Part shown: one piece after another, positions 18,542 to 27,462 of the stretch | How the letters are laid out: every line of letters starts with the position of its first letter | How positions within the stretch are numbered: position 1 is the stretch's first letter | Source: JALYOK01 sp963840785 | Lineage (GTDB): Bacteria > Pseudomonadota > Gammaproteobacteria > Burkholderiales > JALYOK01 | Assembly (NCBI GenBank): GCA_963840785.1 | Contig: CAWJAF010000013.1 | Span: 62,001 to 126,000, forward strand | Direction of reading: 5' to 3' | DNA length: 64,000 bases | Program-made: the position numbers and the translations under genes | The notes under the pieces: generated by a model | Told to the model about the DNA's origin: nothing | Database searches by the model: none | The model's input: the letters and a program-made list of their open reading frames with translations, nothing else

Positions 18542-19207
18542 TTGCCAAACGATCATCTTGAAACCATGCGAAATGTTGGCGCGTCCGTTGTTGAAACGCG
18601 ACGCCAAGATCAATTCCCGCCCATTCCCACGAATGCCACGCTCGCCGATATCCTGACATTGCGCTTACACATGCCCTGGTTCGGTATGCCTATCGCCGCG
18701 GCGCGCCATGGTGTTCAATGCGCCATGCTGGCGATGAAAGCCGGTTGCGACGAAGAAACCACACTCGCCTGTTTGTTGCATGATGTTGGTTTAGCGGTCA
18801 ATCGGCCTGATCACGGATGGTGGGGCGCGCAATTGATTGAGCCGTACGTTTCCGAGCGCATCACTTGGGCCATTCGCTATCACCAGGCGTTACGCTATTT
18901 TCCCGATACCAGCGTCGGCTATGAGTATCCGGAAATGTACGTAAAAATGTTTGGCGAACATTATCAACCACCGGAATATATTCAGGCTGCGCATCGCGAA
19001 GCGCTGGCCCATCGCTGGTATATGACAGCGCGCCATATTACGATGTACGACGACTACAGTTTCGATCGCAACGCGCCGATCAATCTTGATCCCTTCATGG
19101 AAATCATCGAGCGCCATTTCAAACAACCAGGCGAAGGACTCGGTAACGATGCCAGTCCGACGGCGCATATGTGGCGCACCATCATCGATCCGAACAAACT
19201 GCTTTAG
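18542..19207 (+). CDS. HD-domain protein (predicted metal-dependent phosphohydrolase/oxygenase)
   Basis: I use the TTG at 18542 because GGGGAGAAGG sits immediately upstream; the next in-frame ATG is eight codons later. The 221-residue protein has the HD pattern: H in ARHGVQCAML, the pair in CLLHDVGLAV, and later histidines in RPDHGWWGAQ and IRYHQAL. The arrangement is like the HD-type mixed-valent di-iron proteins (PhnZ/MIOX-like) as well as classic phosphohydrolases, so both chemistries are open. It may be co-transcribed with the downstream hybrid kinase, whose start lies about 30 bases later. Confidence 0.7.
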   Translation: MPNDHLETMRNVGASVVETRRQDQFPPIPTNATLADILTLRLHMPWFGMPIAAARHGVQCAMLAMKAGCDEETTLACLLHDVGLAVNRPDHGWWGAQLIEPYVSERITWAIRYHQALRYFPDTSVGYEYPEMYVKMFGEHYQPPEYIQAAHREALAHRWYMTARHITMYDDYSFDRNAPINLDPFMEIIERHFKQPGEGLGNDASPTAHMWRTIIDPNKLL

Positions 19208-19239
19208 ATCCCCCGCCGTTGACCTCACGTCCATTTCTG

Positions 19240-22200
19240 ATGATGCTTAAGCGCGGCATTTCGGCGCTAATCGTTGCGCTGGTTTGGAAGACTGCGACGC
19301 TTGCCATTGCGGCGGGCGAAATCGCGATTGAACCGTCAACTAGCGCCCGGGCATTGTTTAGCGCATCCCGCATGACGCCGTTAAGCGAAACCGAACGAGC
19401 CTGGCTCGCCAAACTCGGTACAGTAAAACTCGGACTAGTTCGAAATGATTGGCCGCCGTTCGACATCATCGGTTCAAGCGATCGCTATCTGGGGCTTAGC
19501 GCTGACTACGCCTTGCTGATGGGCGCCCGACTCGGAATTAAAATTCAACCGGTGGAATTCGCCGCATGGAACGACGCGCTGGACGGTGTTCGTAGCGGGC
19601 GTGCCGACCTACTGGTTTCAGTCGCGCGCACGCCGGCGCGCGAAGACTTCCTCACCTTTACGCGCCCGTATGCAGAAAGTGCGCGGGTGATCATTACCCG
19701 CGACGACAATCGCTCGATCATTTCCTTGGCCGATATTCGCGACAAACGCCTTGCGGTCGAACGTGGTTTCCCGATTCAAGAAGAACTCAAGCGATTTGCG
19801 CCGAATGCGGAAGCGATCGTGGTCGACTCCACATTGCAAGCGCTAAATCGCGTCGCACGCGGCGATGCGGACGCTTACATCGGCAGCGGTATTCCCGCTT
19901 TGTATTTGATTGAGTATGAGTTGATCACGAATCTGGTGGTGCGCGCGCCCGCGGGCATGGCTACCAGTTCGCTTGGGTTTGCGTTGCGCCGCGAATTGGC
20001 GCCGCTGGCGGAATTGTTCGATCGAACATTGATCGCGATGACGGAACAAGAGCGCAGCGCCATTTCGCATCAATGGATTACGCTTTCCTCCGTAGCCGGA
20101 CTCAATGCGAGTAGTAATCTGCTTTCCAACGCCGAGCGTGAATGGATATCCGAGCACCCGACCATACGTGTCGGACAAATCGCGGAGCGTAGGCCACTTA
20201 GTTTTATTGATCTGCAAGACAATTTCGTTGGATTAATCACAGACTATTCGACAGTCGTTGCCGAACGTGCCGGGCTACAGATCGAAAAGGTTACCGCGGC
20301 GAACGAAACGGAATTATTTACGTTCCTTAAAGAAGGCAAAATCGATGTCGCTGCGGGCTTGTCGCATACGTCCGAGCGATCGCAGCTTGCGGCATTTAGT
20401 CGCACTTTTGCAACGTTGCCATGGGGGATTGCCGCACGCCAAGGCGAACCGAAGCCGAAATCCCTGGCGGGCAAGCGAATTGCGCTGCCCGAAGGGATTC
20501 ATCTTGCGCAGATTTTGGGCACCGAGGCGGCAAAACTCCGCACCGTTGCGGTTGTCGATGCCGCAGGAATCGCGGCAGCGATTGCGGCCGGCAAAGCAGA
20601 CCTTGGCATCGAAACCTTGCCGGTGCTATACGATATGTCGCGCAGCGATCGCGGATCTTCGCTAAGCATTTCAGATTTACGCGGCGTGCCGCCCGCCGAG
20701 CTTGCATTCGCCGTCCTAAGCGACAATTCACCTCTGCTAAACATCATCAACAAAGGATTGGGAAGTATCACGGCTGTCGAGCACGAACGATTGCGCCAAC
20801 GCTGGTTCGCCAGTGTTACGCAACGGGAAATGGATTGGGGCGTTTTTCTTCGGGCCGGGTTGCCCGTGGTTGTTTCGTTGCTTGCAATCGTCGGTGTCGT
20901 GACGGTGTGGAACCGCCGACTAAAAAAGCAGATCGCGCAACGCGAGCGCGCGGAACGAGCGTTGGCTGATCAATTGACATTTCAAAGAGTGCTACTGGAT
21001 ACCATTCCATCGCCGGTTTTTGTCAAGGATCGCGACGCGCGTTACCTCAGTTGCAATCGTGCTTTCGAAGTAGCGTTCAATTTCGATCGCGAACAGATTC
21101 GAGGCAAAACTGTCGGCGACGCCGGGCATTTTTCAACCGCGGCAGCGGCAAAAATTCAAGCGAAGCAACGCGCGATGATCGCGCGCGGCGGGGAAAATGA
21201 GCAGTCAAAGGAATCGACTCGACTTGCCGATGGGACGCACCACGAACTGCTGGTCTGGGAAACCTGCTTTAGAAATACCGCAGGCGAAGTCGACGGCATG
21301 ATCGGCGTCATGTTAGACGTGACGGAACTTACCCAAGCGCGCGAAATCGCCGATGCGGCGAACCGCGCAAAAAGCGCGTTTCTTGCCACGATGAGCCATG
21401 AAATTCGCACACCGATGAATGCCATTCTCGGTTCGCTAGAACTGATGAGTTATACGCCGCTTGACCCGGATCAAGGCCGTACGCTGCAAGTGGTTCGCGA
21501 TGCGGCTGACTCACTGCTCGCGATCATCAATGACATTCTCGATTTGTCGAAAATCGAGGCGGGCAAATTCGATATACGCTCAGAGCCGACTTCGGTTGCG
21601 GAAATCGTCCAACAAGTGCAATACATTTATGCGGAAATCGCGAGCCGCAAAGGCTTGATATTCTCGCAGGAGATTTCGCCCGACATTCCCGCCGCCGTCA
21701 TGGCTGACGCGGTACGGCTGCGCCAGATACTCAACAATTTTGTCAGTAACGCGATTAAATTCACGCTATCCGGTTCCGTCAGTATTCGCGCCATGATCGA
21801 CGCGCGTACTGACACAGACGTAACGTTGTCGTTACGCGTGACGGATACGGGTATCGGCATATCCGACGAATTTCGTGAGCGTTTATTTTCGCCATTTTCC
21901 CAAGCAGAATCCGATTCAACTCGGCGCTTCGGTGGCACCGGATTGGGCCTCTCGATCTCCAAGCGCCTGGCACAGTTAATGGGCGGCCGCATCGAAGTCG
22001 AAAGTACGCCGGGCCAAGGTACCAGCATGAATTTAACTATCACGTTACCGATCGCAGACGCAGGGCAAGGTGCAGTGATGGACGGCGAAACGCGACGCCG
22101 CGAACGCGTGACGCCACGCGCGCCGCTTTCCATTCAAGAAGCGCGACAAGCGGGAAAATTGGTTCTCATGCTCGACGATCATCCATCCGGACTCGCTCTC

Positions 22201-22575
22201 ACCCTACGACAACTTAGCCTACTCGGTTATACCGCGGAAACGGCGGACAATGGCGCCAAAGGCCTAGCGATGTGGCGCAACGGCCGTTATGGATTGGTCT
22301 TGACCGATTGCCAAATGCCAGTGATGGACGGTTACCAACTGGCGACAGAGATTCGCCGTATCGAAGCGGCAGAAGGACGTAGCCGCATTCCGGTCATTGC
22401 TTGTACCGCGAGCGCCTTGCTCAGTGAGGCAGAAGCTTGCTTCGAAGCGGGCATGGATGATCACATTCCAAAACCCCTTACCTTATCGATCCTAAAGGGC
22501 ACGATGGATCGCTGGTTGCCGCTTGACGCGCCGACGCCATCGAACCAAGCGTCTGCTAAGAATTCCGCAAGCTAA
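19240..22575 (+). CDS. EvgS/BvgS-like hybrid sensor histidine kinase without HPt
   Basis: A 1111-residue protein with a signal/membrane anchor, two tandem periplasmic solute-binding domains of family 3 (about residues 45-285 and 300-525; LGLVRNDWPPFDI marks the first, IRVGQIAERRPLSF the second), one transmembrane helix, a PAS domain, HisKA with the phospho-accepting His near 720 (MSHEIRTPMNAI), HATPase_c (DTGIGIS, GGTGLGLSIS) and a receiver domain with Asp near 1023 (LTDCQMPVMDG). BvgS and EvgS carry a C-terminal HPt domain; here the protein ends about 50 residues after the receiver's conserved Lys (PKPLT), so an HPt must be elsewhere. No cognate response regulator is adjacent. The ligand is likely a small molecule bound by the Venus-flytrap domains. 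Confidence 0.88.
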   Translation: MMLKRGISALIVALVWKTATLAIAAGEIAIEPSTSARALFSASRMTPLSETERAWLAKLGTVKLGLVRNDWPPFDIIGSSDRYLGLSADYALLMGARLGIKIQPVEFAAWNDALDGVRSGRADLLVSVARTPAREDFLTFTRPYAESARVIITRDDNRSIISLADIRDKRLAVERGFPIQEELKRFAPNAEAIVVDSTLQALNRVARGDADAYIGSGIPALYLIEYELITNLVVRAPAGMATSSLGFALRRELAPLAELFDRTLIAMTEQERSAISHQWITLSSVAGLNASSNLLSNAEREWISEHPTIRVGQIAERRPLSFIDLQDNFVGLITDYSTVVAERAGLQIEKVTAANETELFTFLKEGKIDVAAGLSHTSERSQLAAFSRTFATLPWGIAARQGEPKPKSLAGKRIALPEGIHLAQILGTEAAKLRTVAVVDAAGIAAAIAAGKADLGIETLPVLYDMSRSDRGSSLSISDLRGVPPAELAFAVLSDNSPLLNIINKGLGSITAVEHERLRQRWFASVTQREMDWGVFLRAGLPVVVSLLAIVGVVTVWNRRLKKQIAQRERAERALADQLTFQRVLLDTIPSPVFVKDRDARYLSCNRAFEVAFNFDREQIRGKTVGDAGHFSTAAAAKIQAKQRAMIARGGENEQSKESTRLADGTHHELLVWETCFRNTAGEVDGMIGVMLDVTELTQAREIADAANRAKSAFLATMSHEIRTPMNAILGSLELMSYTPLDPDQGRTLQVVRDAADSLLAIINDILDLSKIEAGKFDIRSEPTSVAEIVQQVQYIYAEIASRKGLIFSQEISPDIPAAVMADAVRLRQILNNFVSNAIKFTLSGSVSIRAMIDARTDTDVTLSLRVTDTGIGISDEFRERLFSPFSQAESDSTRRFGGTGLGLSISKRLAQLMGGRIEVESTPGQGTSMNLTITLPIADAGQGAVMDGETRRRERVTPRAPLSIQEARQAGKLVLMLDDHPSGLALTLRQLSLLGYTAETADNGAKGLAMWRNGRYGLVLTDCQMPVMDGYQLATEIRRIEAAEGRSRIPVIACTASALLSEAEACFEAGMDDHIPKPLTLSILKGTMDRWLPLDAPTPSNQASAKNSAS

Positions 22576-22695
22576 CTACCGTAACAGCATCGACTACCAA
22601 ACTTATGACAAAAATTTCGTCGCAATTTGGAATGACTACAACCCACGTACCCAGGGAAATTAAGCATATTTAGGGAACTTTTTGACTTTAGCCTA

Positions 22696-22723
22696 TTGAC
22701 AACTTTTTGGCGTTCTTTATAGT
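22696..22723 (+). promoter_or_regulatory. predicted sigma-70 promoter of xoxF
   Basis: TTGACA (22696-22701) and TATAGT (22718-22723) are separated by 16 bases. This would start transcription near 22730, leaving a leader of about 125 bases before the xoxF ribosome site AGGAGGT. The prediction is by consensus only. Confidence 0.5.
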
Positions 22724-22854
22724 GAGCGGGGTAGCGTTTTTGCACAGCAGTTTCGCTATTCTCTAAAAAATAGTAGTCATGTAATACTTGAAGTTGTCCT
22801 AGCAAGTCATTGATCATCGCCAAGAACTAATGAATCACAACAGGAGGTAGTTAA

Positions 22855-24593
22855 ATGCGTAAATCGCTGAAGTACCTAAAGGTTGCGGCTATTGCTGCAG
22901 CAGTGGTGGGTGGACAAGCATTTGCACAAGGTCTCGATGAGGCCGGTGCATATCTATACACCAACTATGTAACAGACGACATGTTGTTGAATGCCGATAA
23001 AGACGCCAACAACTGGTTGCATTATGGCCGTGACTATAGCGCCACCCGCTATAGCCCATTGGCTCAAATCAACGTTCATAACATCAATCGCATGGTTCCG
23101 AAGTGGAATCTGTCGTTTGGCGTGTTGGACGGCCAAGACAGCCAAGCTATTGCTGTCAACGGCACGTTGTACGTAACATCGTCCTACAACAAAGTATGGT
23201 CGGTCGAAGGCTCAACGGGCAAAGTGAATTGGAAACACGAGCGCGAGCTGCCCGGCGATGTGTTCCCGAAACTGTGCTGTGACGTGGTTAACCGCGGCGT
23301 AGCCCCGTATCGCAATAAAGTTTACCTTGCTACGTTGGATGCACACGTTGTTGCACTCGACAACCAAACGGGTAAAGTCATTTGGGACAAGAAAGTCGGC
23401 GACTACACCTATGCTGAAACCTTTACGATTATGCCGATGGCTCTGCGCGGCAAAATCATTATCGGTACAGCCGGTGCAGAATACGGCGTTCGTGGTTGGA
23501 TTGCGGCACTGGACGCAGAAAAAGGCGACCAAGTGTGGAAGACCTTCACGATTCCTGGACCGGGCGAACCCGGTAATGACACGTGGGCAGGCGATTCCTG
23601 GAAATATGGCGGTGGCTCGGCTTGGATTACGGGTTCGTATGATCCGGAAACCAATCTGCTCTACTGGCCGGTCGGTAACCCCGGTCCTGACTTCGACCGT
23701 CACGTGCGTGCTGGCGATAACCTCTTCTCCAACTCCACCCTCGTGTTGGATCCGGACAGCGGTAAGATCAAGAGCTACTTCAACTACACCCCAAATGATC
23801 CGTACGATTATGACGGCGTAAACGAAGTCATCTTGGCTGACGTCAATGGCAAAAAAATGTGCTTCCACGGTTCACGTAATGGCCATATCTATTCCATCGA
23901 CGCTCGCGCAACGATGAAGCTAGCAAAGCTGGTCAAGAGCACAATTGCGTTTGGGCAACGGCGCTGGGACGTGTGAACTTCACCAAACCTATCACCACAG
24001 CTAACAACTGTAAGCCTATTTACAATTGGCCGGAAAAAGACGTAACGTATGACAAAGTGACCTCCGATATCGCTCCGACATTCGACGGCGGTAAAGAATG
24101 GCATCCGATGTCCTACAGCAAGCGCACCAACATGATTTATGTGCCTGGCTACGACTTCGCAATGGATCTCCAAGCCAAGAAAATGGAATGGAAACGTGGC
24201 GAATGGTACCTCGGTGCGAAAGTGTTGAACTTCCGCGCTGGCGCAGGTTACACCAAGGCATATGACGCCAACAACGGTAAGCTGGTTTGGGCACGTAGCC
24301 AATCCACTCCGGGCACGGGCGGCACCACCTCAACCGGTGGCGGCTTGGTATTCTTCGGCGACCCAGAAGGCATGTTCAACGCTGTTAAAGACGACACCGG
24401 CGAATTGCTCTGGAGCTTTAACGTTGGTACCGGCATCTATGGTAACTCCACAACTTACACCTCCGGCGGCAAGCAGTTCGTATCCGTCGTATACGGTTCA
24501 GGCGGTGGCGGTATTTGGCCAATTCACTTCGGTGAGTGGTACAAGAAGCAATCCAAAGGCGGCGGTTTAATGGTCTTTGGCTTGATGGACTAA
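22855..24593 (+). CDS. xoxF: lanthanide-type PQQ-dependent alcohol/methanol dehydrogenase, frameshifted
   Basis: Signal peptide (cleavage near AFAQ), then an eight-bladed quinoprotein propeller. The adjacent-cysteine disulfide is at about 141-142 (KLCCDVVNRG). Metal ligands are visible: Glu209 in GAEYGVRG, Asn275 in VGNPGPD and Asp318 in DPYDYDG. Asp320, two residues after Asp318, is the extra aspartate known to mark lanthanide-using XoxF/ExaF-type enzymes; calcium MxaF has Ala there. The first frame stops at 23976, while the shifted frame resumes as VWATALGRVNFTKPI and ends at 24593. The break lies within about 23895-23945. The neighbours encode a XoxJ-like binding protein and a cytochrome c. 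The enzyme oxidises methanol or another primary alcohol in the periplasm. The start has an AGGAGGT site. Confidence 0.85.
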
Positions 24594-24622
24594 GTAGTCC
24601 CAAAAGCTGTAAGTGCGTTACT

Positions 24623-24652
24623 AAGGGGGAGGGTCTTGTACCCTCCCCTTTT
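24623..24652 (+). terminator. terminator or attenuator between xoxF and xoxJ-like gene
   Basis: Arms AAGGGGGAGGG and CCCTCCCCTT around a seven-base loop are followed by TTTTT. Its position inside the putative xoxF operon could lower expression of the downstream genes relative to xoxF. Confidence 0.8.
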
Positions 24653-24680
24653 TAATGGTGTTGAAATTTAAGGAATACTC

Positions 24681-25592
24681 GTGTTCATGAAAACAAAAAA
24701 ATTACTGTCTCTCGCTTTAGGACTGATCGTTGGTGCGATGCCACTGTCAGCGCTTTCACAAGATCGAAACGACCCACTTTTCCAATCGGGTGCGCGTGAG
24801 ATTGGCGCATCTGGTGAAGATCAAGAACTGAAGAAACAAGGGCTTGATGCACTCGCCCGTTCTAAACAAACCGGCAGACTTACGGCGTGCGCTGACGGCA
24901 ATACCTATCCGTACTCGACATCCGATGGCGAGCCGCCTGGTTTTGACATCGAAATTCTCCGCGCCATTGCCGCCAAAGCAGGACTGAAGCCGCATGTCGT
25001 CTGGGCGGATACCGGAAGCCGAGGCGGGCTAGGGAAAGCGTTGCGCAACTCAATAGACAAGGGTTTGTGCGACATTTTCATGGGTCTTGCTTACGGCGAT
25101 GATGAAGAAATTAAAGATCATAAACTTACGTTAACCAAGCCTTACCTGGGCATGGGCTACGTTCTGATCGTGCAAGGCAAAGCCGCTAACATCAAGTCGC
25201 TGGAAGAAGCCAAGAAGAATAAGTTAAAGGTTGGCGTTTCCATGTCGACCCCGTTGGACGATTACTTGTTCACGAACGGCTACGATCGCTCCGTCTACCT
25301 GCAGAATCGCCGCATCATGGAAGCCATGAATAAAGGTGAAATCGAAACCGGCATGGTTTGGTCGACCGCCGTCGGAGAGGCGAAGAAAGAATTCCCGGAC
25401 GCAAAATTTAAAGTTGCCGAAGGCTTTGTACCGAAAGAGGGCTTGCGATTTAATGCTGCTTGGGCCGTAAAAGCAAAAGAGGCCGCGATGAAACAATTCA
25501 TAGAAGAATCGTTTGAGGCATTGTTAAAATCTGGCGAGATAAAAAAAATCGTCGAAAGCTATAGCATCCCTTTTTATCAACCATTCCCGTAA
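24681..25592 (+). CDS. xoxJ: periplasmic substrate-binding protein, XoxJ-like
   Basis: A GTG start at 24681 is preferred because AAGGA lies six bases upstream; ATG at 24687 is the alternative. The 303-residue product has a signal peptide (cleavage near ALSQ) and a solute-binding family 3 fold (LTACADGNTYPYS, PGFDIEILRAIA, VGVSMSTPLDDY). Position between a XoxF-type dehydrogenase and a cytochrome c gene is the usual place of XoxJ, thought to help mature or activate XoxF in the periplasm. The symbol rests on context as much as sequence, since ordinary family 3 binding proteins look alike. Confidence 0.75.
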   Translation: MFMKTKKLLSLALGLIVGAMPLSALSQDRNDPLFQSGAREIGASGEDQELKKQGLDALARSKQTGRLTACADGNTYPYSTSDGEPPGFDIEILRAIAAKAGLKPHVVWADTGSRGGLGKALRNSIDKGLCDIFMGLAYGDDEEIKDHKLTLTKPYLGMGYVLIVQGKAANIKSLEEAKKNKLKVGVSMSTPLDDYLFTNGYDRSVYLQNRRIMEAMNKGEIETGMVWSTAVGEAKKEFPDAKFKVAEGFVPKEGLRFNAAWAVKAKEAAMKQFIEESFEALLKSGEIKKIVESYSIPFYQPFP

Positions 25593-25607
25593 GAAAGGAA
25601 TTTGGGC

Positions 25608-26045
25608 ATGAATCTCTCTCTTCAAAACATTGCGTCCGCTGCGTTACTGAGCCTGGTGTTAATGACATTAGCGAGTCCGCTGCAGGTTCGCGCCGAAGGT
25701 GACGATGACCGCCACGGCATGGTCAACGATCTAGACTTGCCTACTGGCGCGGAACAGTTGCAAAACGGTAAGGATCGCTACCAAGCGCGTTGTTCTTATT
25801 GCCATCGACCCGATGGCCGCGGCGGTAGCAGCGGCGTGAGCCTCGCCTCGCAAAAATATAAATGGGGCAGTAAAGCATCGGATATTTATTCGACAATTTC
25901 CGCTGGTCGTAAAGGCACGAAAATGGGCGCGTTCGGCAATCCCGAAACAGGCCTGACCACGGACGAAATTTTTAACATCATCGCCTATATTCGTGTCCTG
26001 CAAGAATGGAAAATTACCGACGACAAGGCCGCGCCGAAGCAATAA
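25608..26045 (+). CDS. xoxG: periplasmic c-type cytochrome, probable XoxF electron acceptor
   Basis: The ATG at 25608 is chosen because AAGGAA lies seven bases upstream; a TTG at 25602 is too close. The 145-residue product has a signal peptide (cleavage near VRAEG), one haem-binding site RCSYCHRPDG and the downstream methionine region KMGAFGNPETGLT, as in monohaem class I cytochromes. Following xoxF and the xoxJ-like gene, it is the likely physiological electron acceptor of the dehydrogenase, passing electrons towards a terminal oxidase. A strong terminator follows. Confidence 0.8.
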   Translation: MNLSLQNIASAALLSLVLMTLASPLQVRAEGDDDRHGMVNDLDLPTGAEQLQNGKDRYQARCSYCHRPDGRGGSSGVSLASQKYKWGSKASDIYSTISAGRKGTKMGAFGNPETGLTTDEIFNIIAYIRVLQEWKITDDKAAPKQ

Positions 26046-26080
26046 ATCGTAGAAAACGTATTATAGGTTTTTAAGTCTGG

Positions 26081-26118
26081 CAAAATGGGCGAGTTGAACA
26101 CTCGCCCATTTTGTTTTT
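26081..26118 (+). terminator. rho-independent terminator ending the xox genes
   Basis: Thirteen-base arms beginning CAAAATGGGCGAGT pair around a short loop and are followed by a T-rich tail. It lies only 10 bases before the start of the next gene, so that gene should have its own promoter or depend on read-through. Confidence 0.85.
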
Positions 26119-26127
26119 GGAGAATCC

Positions 26128-27258
26128 ATGGCTTTTATTTTTTATATCACCCAAGTGCAATTCGATTTCGGCGCAGTCAAGTTACTCGAACAAGAATGCA
26201 AACGTGTCGGCATCACTCGCCCACTGATTGTCACCGATAAAGGCATCGTCGCCGCCGGCATCGCCGAACGCGTCAGTGCAGAAATAAAAGGCAAACTCGA
26301 TTTTGCGATCTTCGACGAAACGCCGGGCAATCCGACCGAGGCGATGACCGTGAAAGCGCTCGGCATGTATCGCGATCACAAGGCCGACGGCATCATCGCA
26401 CTGGGAGGCGGCTCGTCAATCGATCTAGCCAAAGCTGTTGCCATCCTCGCCGGCCATCCCGAACCGCTGACGCAATACGCCACCGTCGAAGGCGGCAGCC
26501 TCAAGATCACCGACCAATGCGCGCCGCTCATTGCCATTCCGACGACAGCGGGCACAGGCAGCGAAGTCGCGCGTGGCGCCATTATTATTTTGAACGACGG
26601 TCGCAAAGTAGGGTTTCATTCCTGGCACATCGTGCCGAAAACCGCGATCTGCGATCCCGAATTGACCCTGGGCTTACCGACGTGGCTAACAGCCGCGACC
26701 GGTATGGACGCCATCGCTCATTGCATCGAAACTTTTCTCACGCCCGCCTTCAACCCACCGGCAGAAGGAATCGCCTTGGACGGCTTGGAGCGCGCGATCG
26801 AACACATCGAACGCGCCACGACAAACGGCCAAGATCGCGAAGCGCGCAAGCACATGATGTCCGCTTCCATGCAAGGGGCGATGGCCTTTCAGAAGGGTTT
26901 AGGCTGCGTGCATTCTCTGTCGCACGCGCTAGGCAGCTACAAAGAAAAAACCTTGCATCACGGCACCCTAAACGCCGTTGTGTTACCCGCCGTACTGCGC
27001 TTTAACGAAAGCCACGTCGGCGATAAATATGCAAAACTGCGCCGCGCCCTGCATCTCGCGCCGGACGCTAAAGTCGACGAATTTATCGCACAACTTAACA
27101 AGCAACTTGGCATCGCCAATGGATTGGGCGCCATGGGCGTACCGAAATCCGTATTCGGGGAAATGGCGGACAAAGCGTTGAAGGATCATTGTCACGGCAC
27201 CAATCCACGCATCGCCACGCGGGACGAATACCTGCAGATGTTGGAAGAATCTTACTAA
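26128..27258 (+). CDS. iron-containing alcohol dehydrogenase
   Basis: A 376-residue group III (Fe-dependent) alcohol dehydrogenase. The NAD(P)-binding motif is GGGSSIDLAKA and the metal-binding histidines are in TGMDAIAHCIETF and GCVHSLSHALG, plus a late His in KDHCHGTNPR. The start ATG has GGAG eight bases upstream. These enzymes interconvert short-chain alcohols or hydroxy acids with aldehydes or ketones in the cytoplasm. Its place directly after the xox genes suggests a linked role in alcohol or aldehyde metabolism, although the intervening terminator argues for separate control. Confidence 0.88.
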   Translation: MAFIFYITQVQFDFGAVKLLEQECKRVGITRPLIVTDKGIVAAGIAERVSAEIKGKLDFAIFDETPGNPTEAMTVKALGMYRDHKADGIIALGGGSSIDLAKAVAILAGHPEPLTQYATVEGGSLKITDQCAPLIAIPTTAGTGSEVARGAIIILNDGRKVGFHSWHIVPKTAICDPELTLGLPTWLTAATGMDAIAHCIETFLTPAFNPPAEGIALDGLERAIEHIERATTNGQDREARKHMMSASMQGAMAFQKGLGCVHSLSHALGSYKEKTLHHGTLNAVVLPAVLRFNESHVGDKYAKLRRALHLAPDAKVDEFIAQLNKQLGIANGLGAMGVPKSVFGEMADKALKDHCHGTNPRIATRDEYLQMLEESY

Positions 27259-27307
27259 ACCACTGCCCTGGGAGGCAATCCCCGCTTGCCTGTCAGGGCA
27301 CGCCCTT

Positions 27308-27351
27308 CCAGGAGCCAACATCCGAGCGGCTCCTGGCGATGGCAATTTTTT
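27308..27351 (+). terminator. terminator-like hairpin
   Basis: Perfect 9-base arms CCAGGAGCC / GGCTCCTGG around an 11-base loop, with a run of six T starting about eight bases after the stem. It probably ends the iron alcohol dehydrogenase transcript. The right arm sequence GGCTCCTGGCAA-like also occurs in other gaps (about 55933 and 60402), so it may belong to a repeat. Confidence 0.55.
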
Positions 27352-27462
27352 CCCCAAGAAATTCCATTCACACCACACCTAAATTGCCTCTACAATGTAA
27401 AACTTTAGCGTGACGGCCGATTAGATTTCGCGCGGGCTGCCCAATTCAAGAACTCAAAAATA

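Noticed and set aside
22572..22823. 83-codon minus-strand frame in front of xoxF
   Set aside because: It overlaps the xoxF promoter and leader, lacks a ribosome site and has no recognisable protein features.
26517..27005. 162-codon frame inside the iron alcohol dehydrogenase gene
   Set aside because: It is a same-strand shadow; all catalytic motifs are in the longer intact frame.
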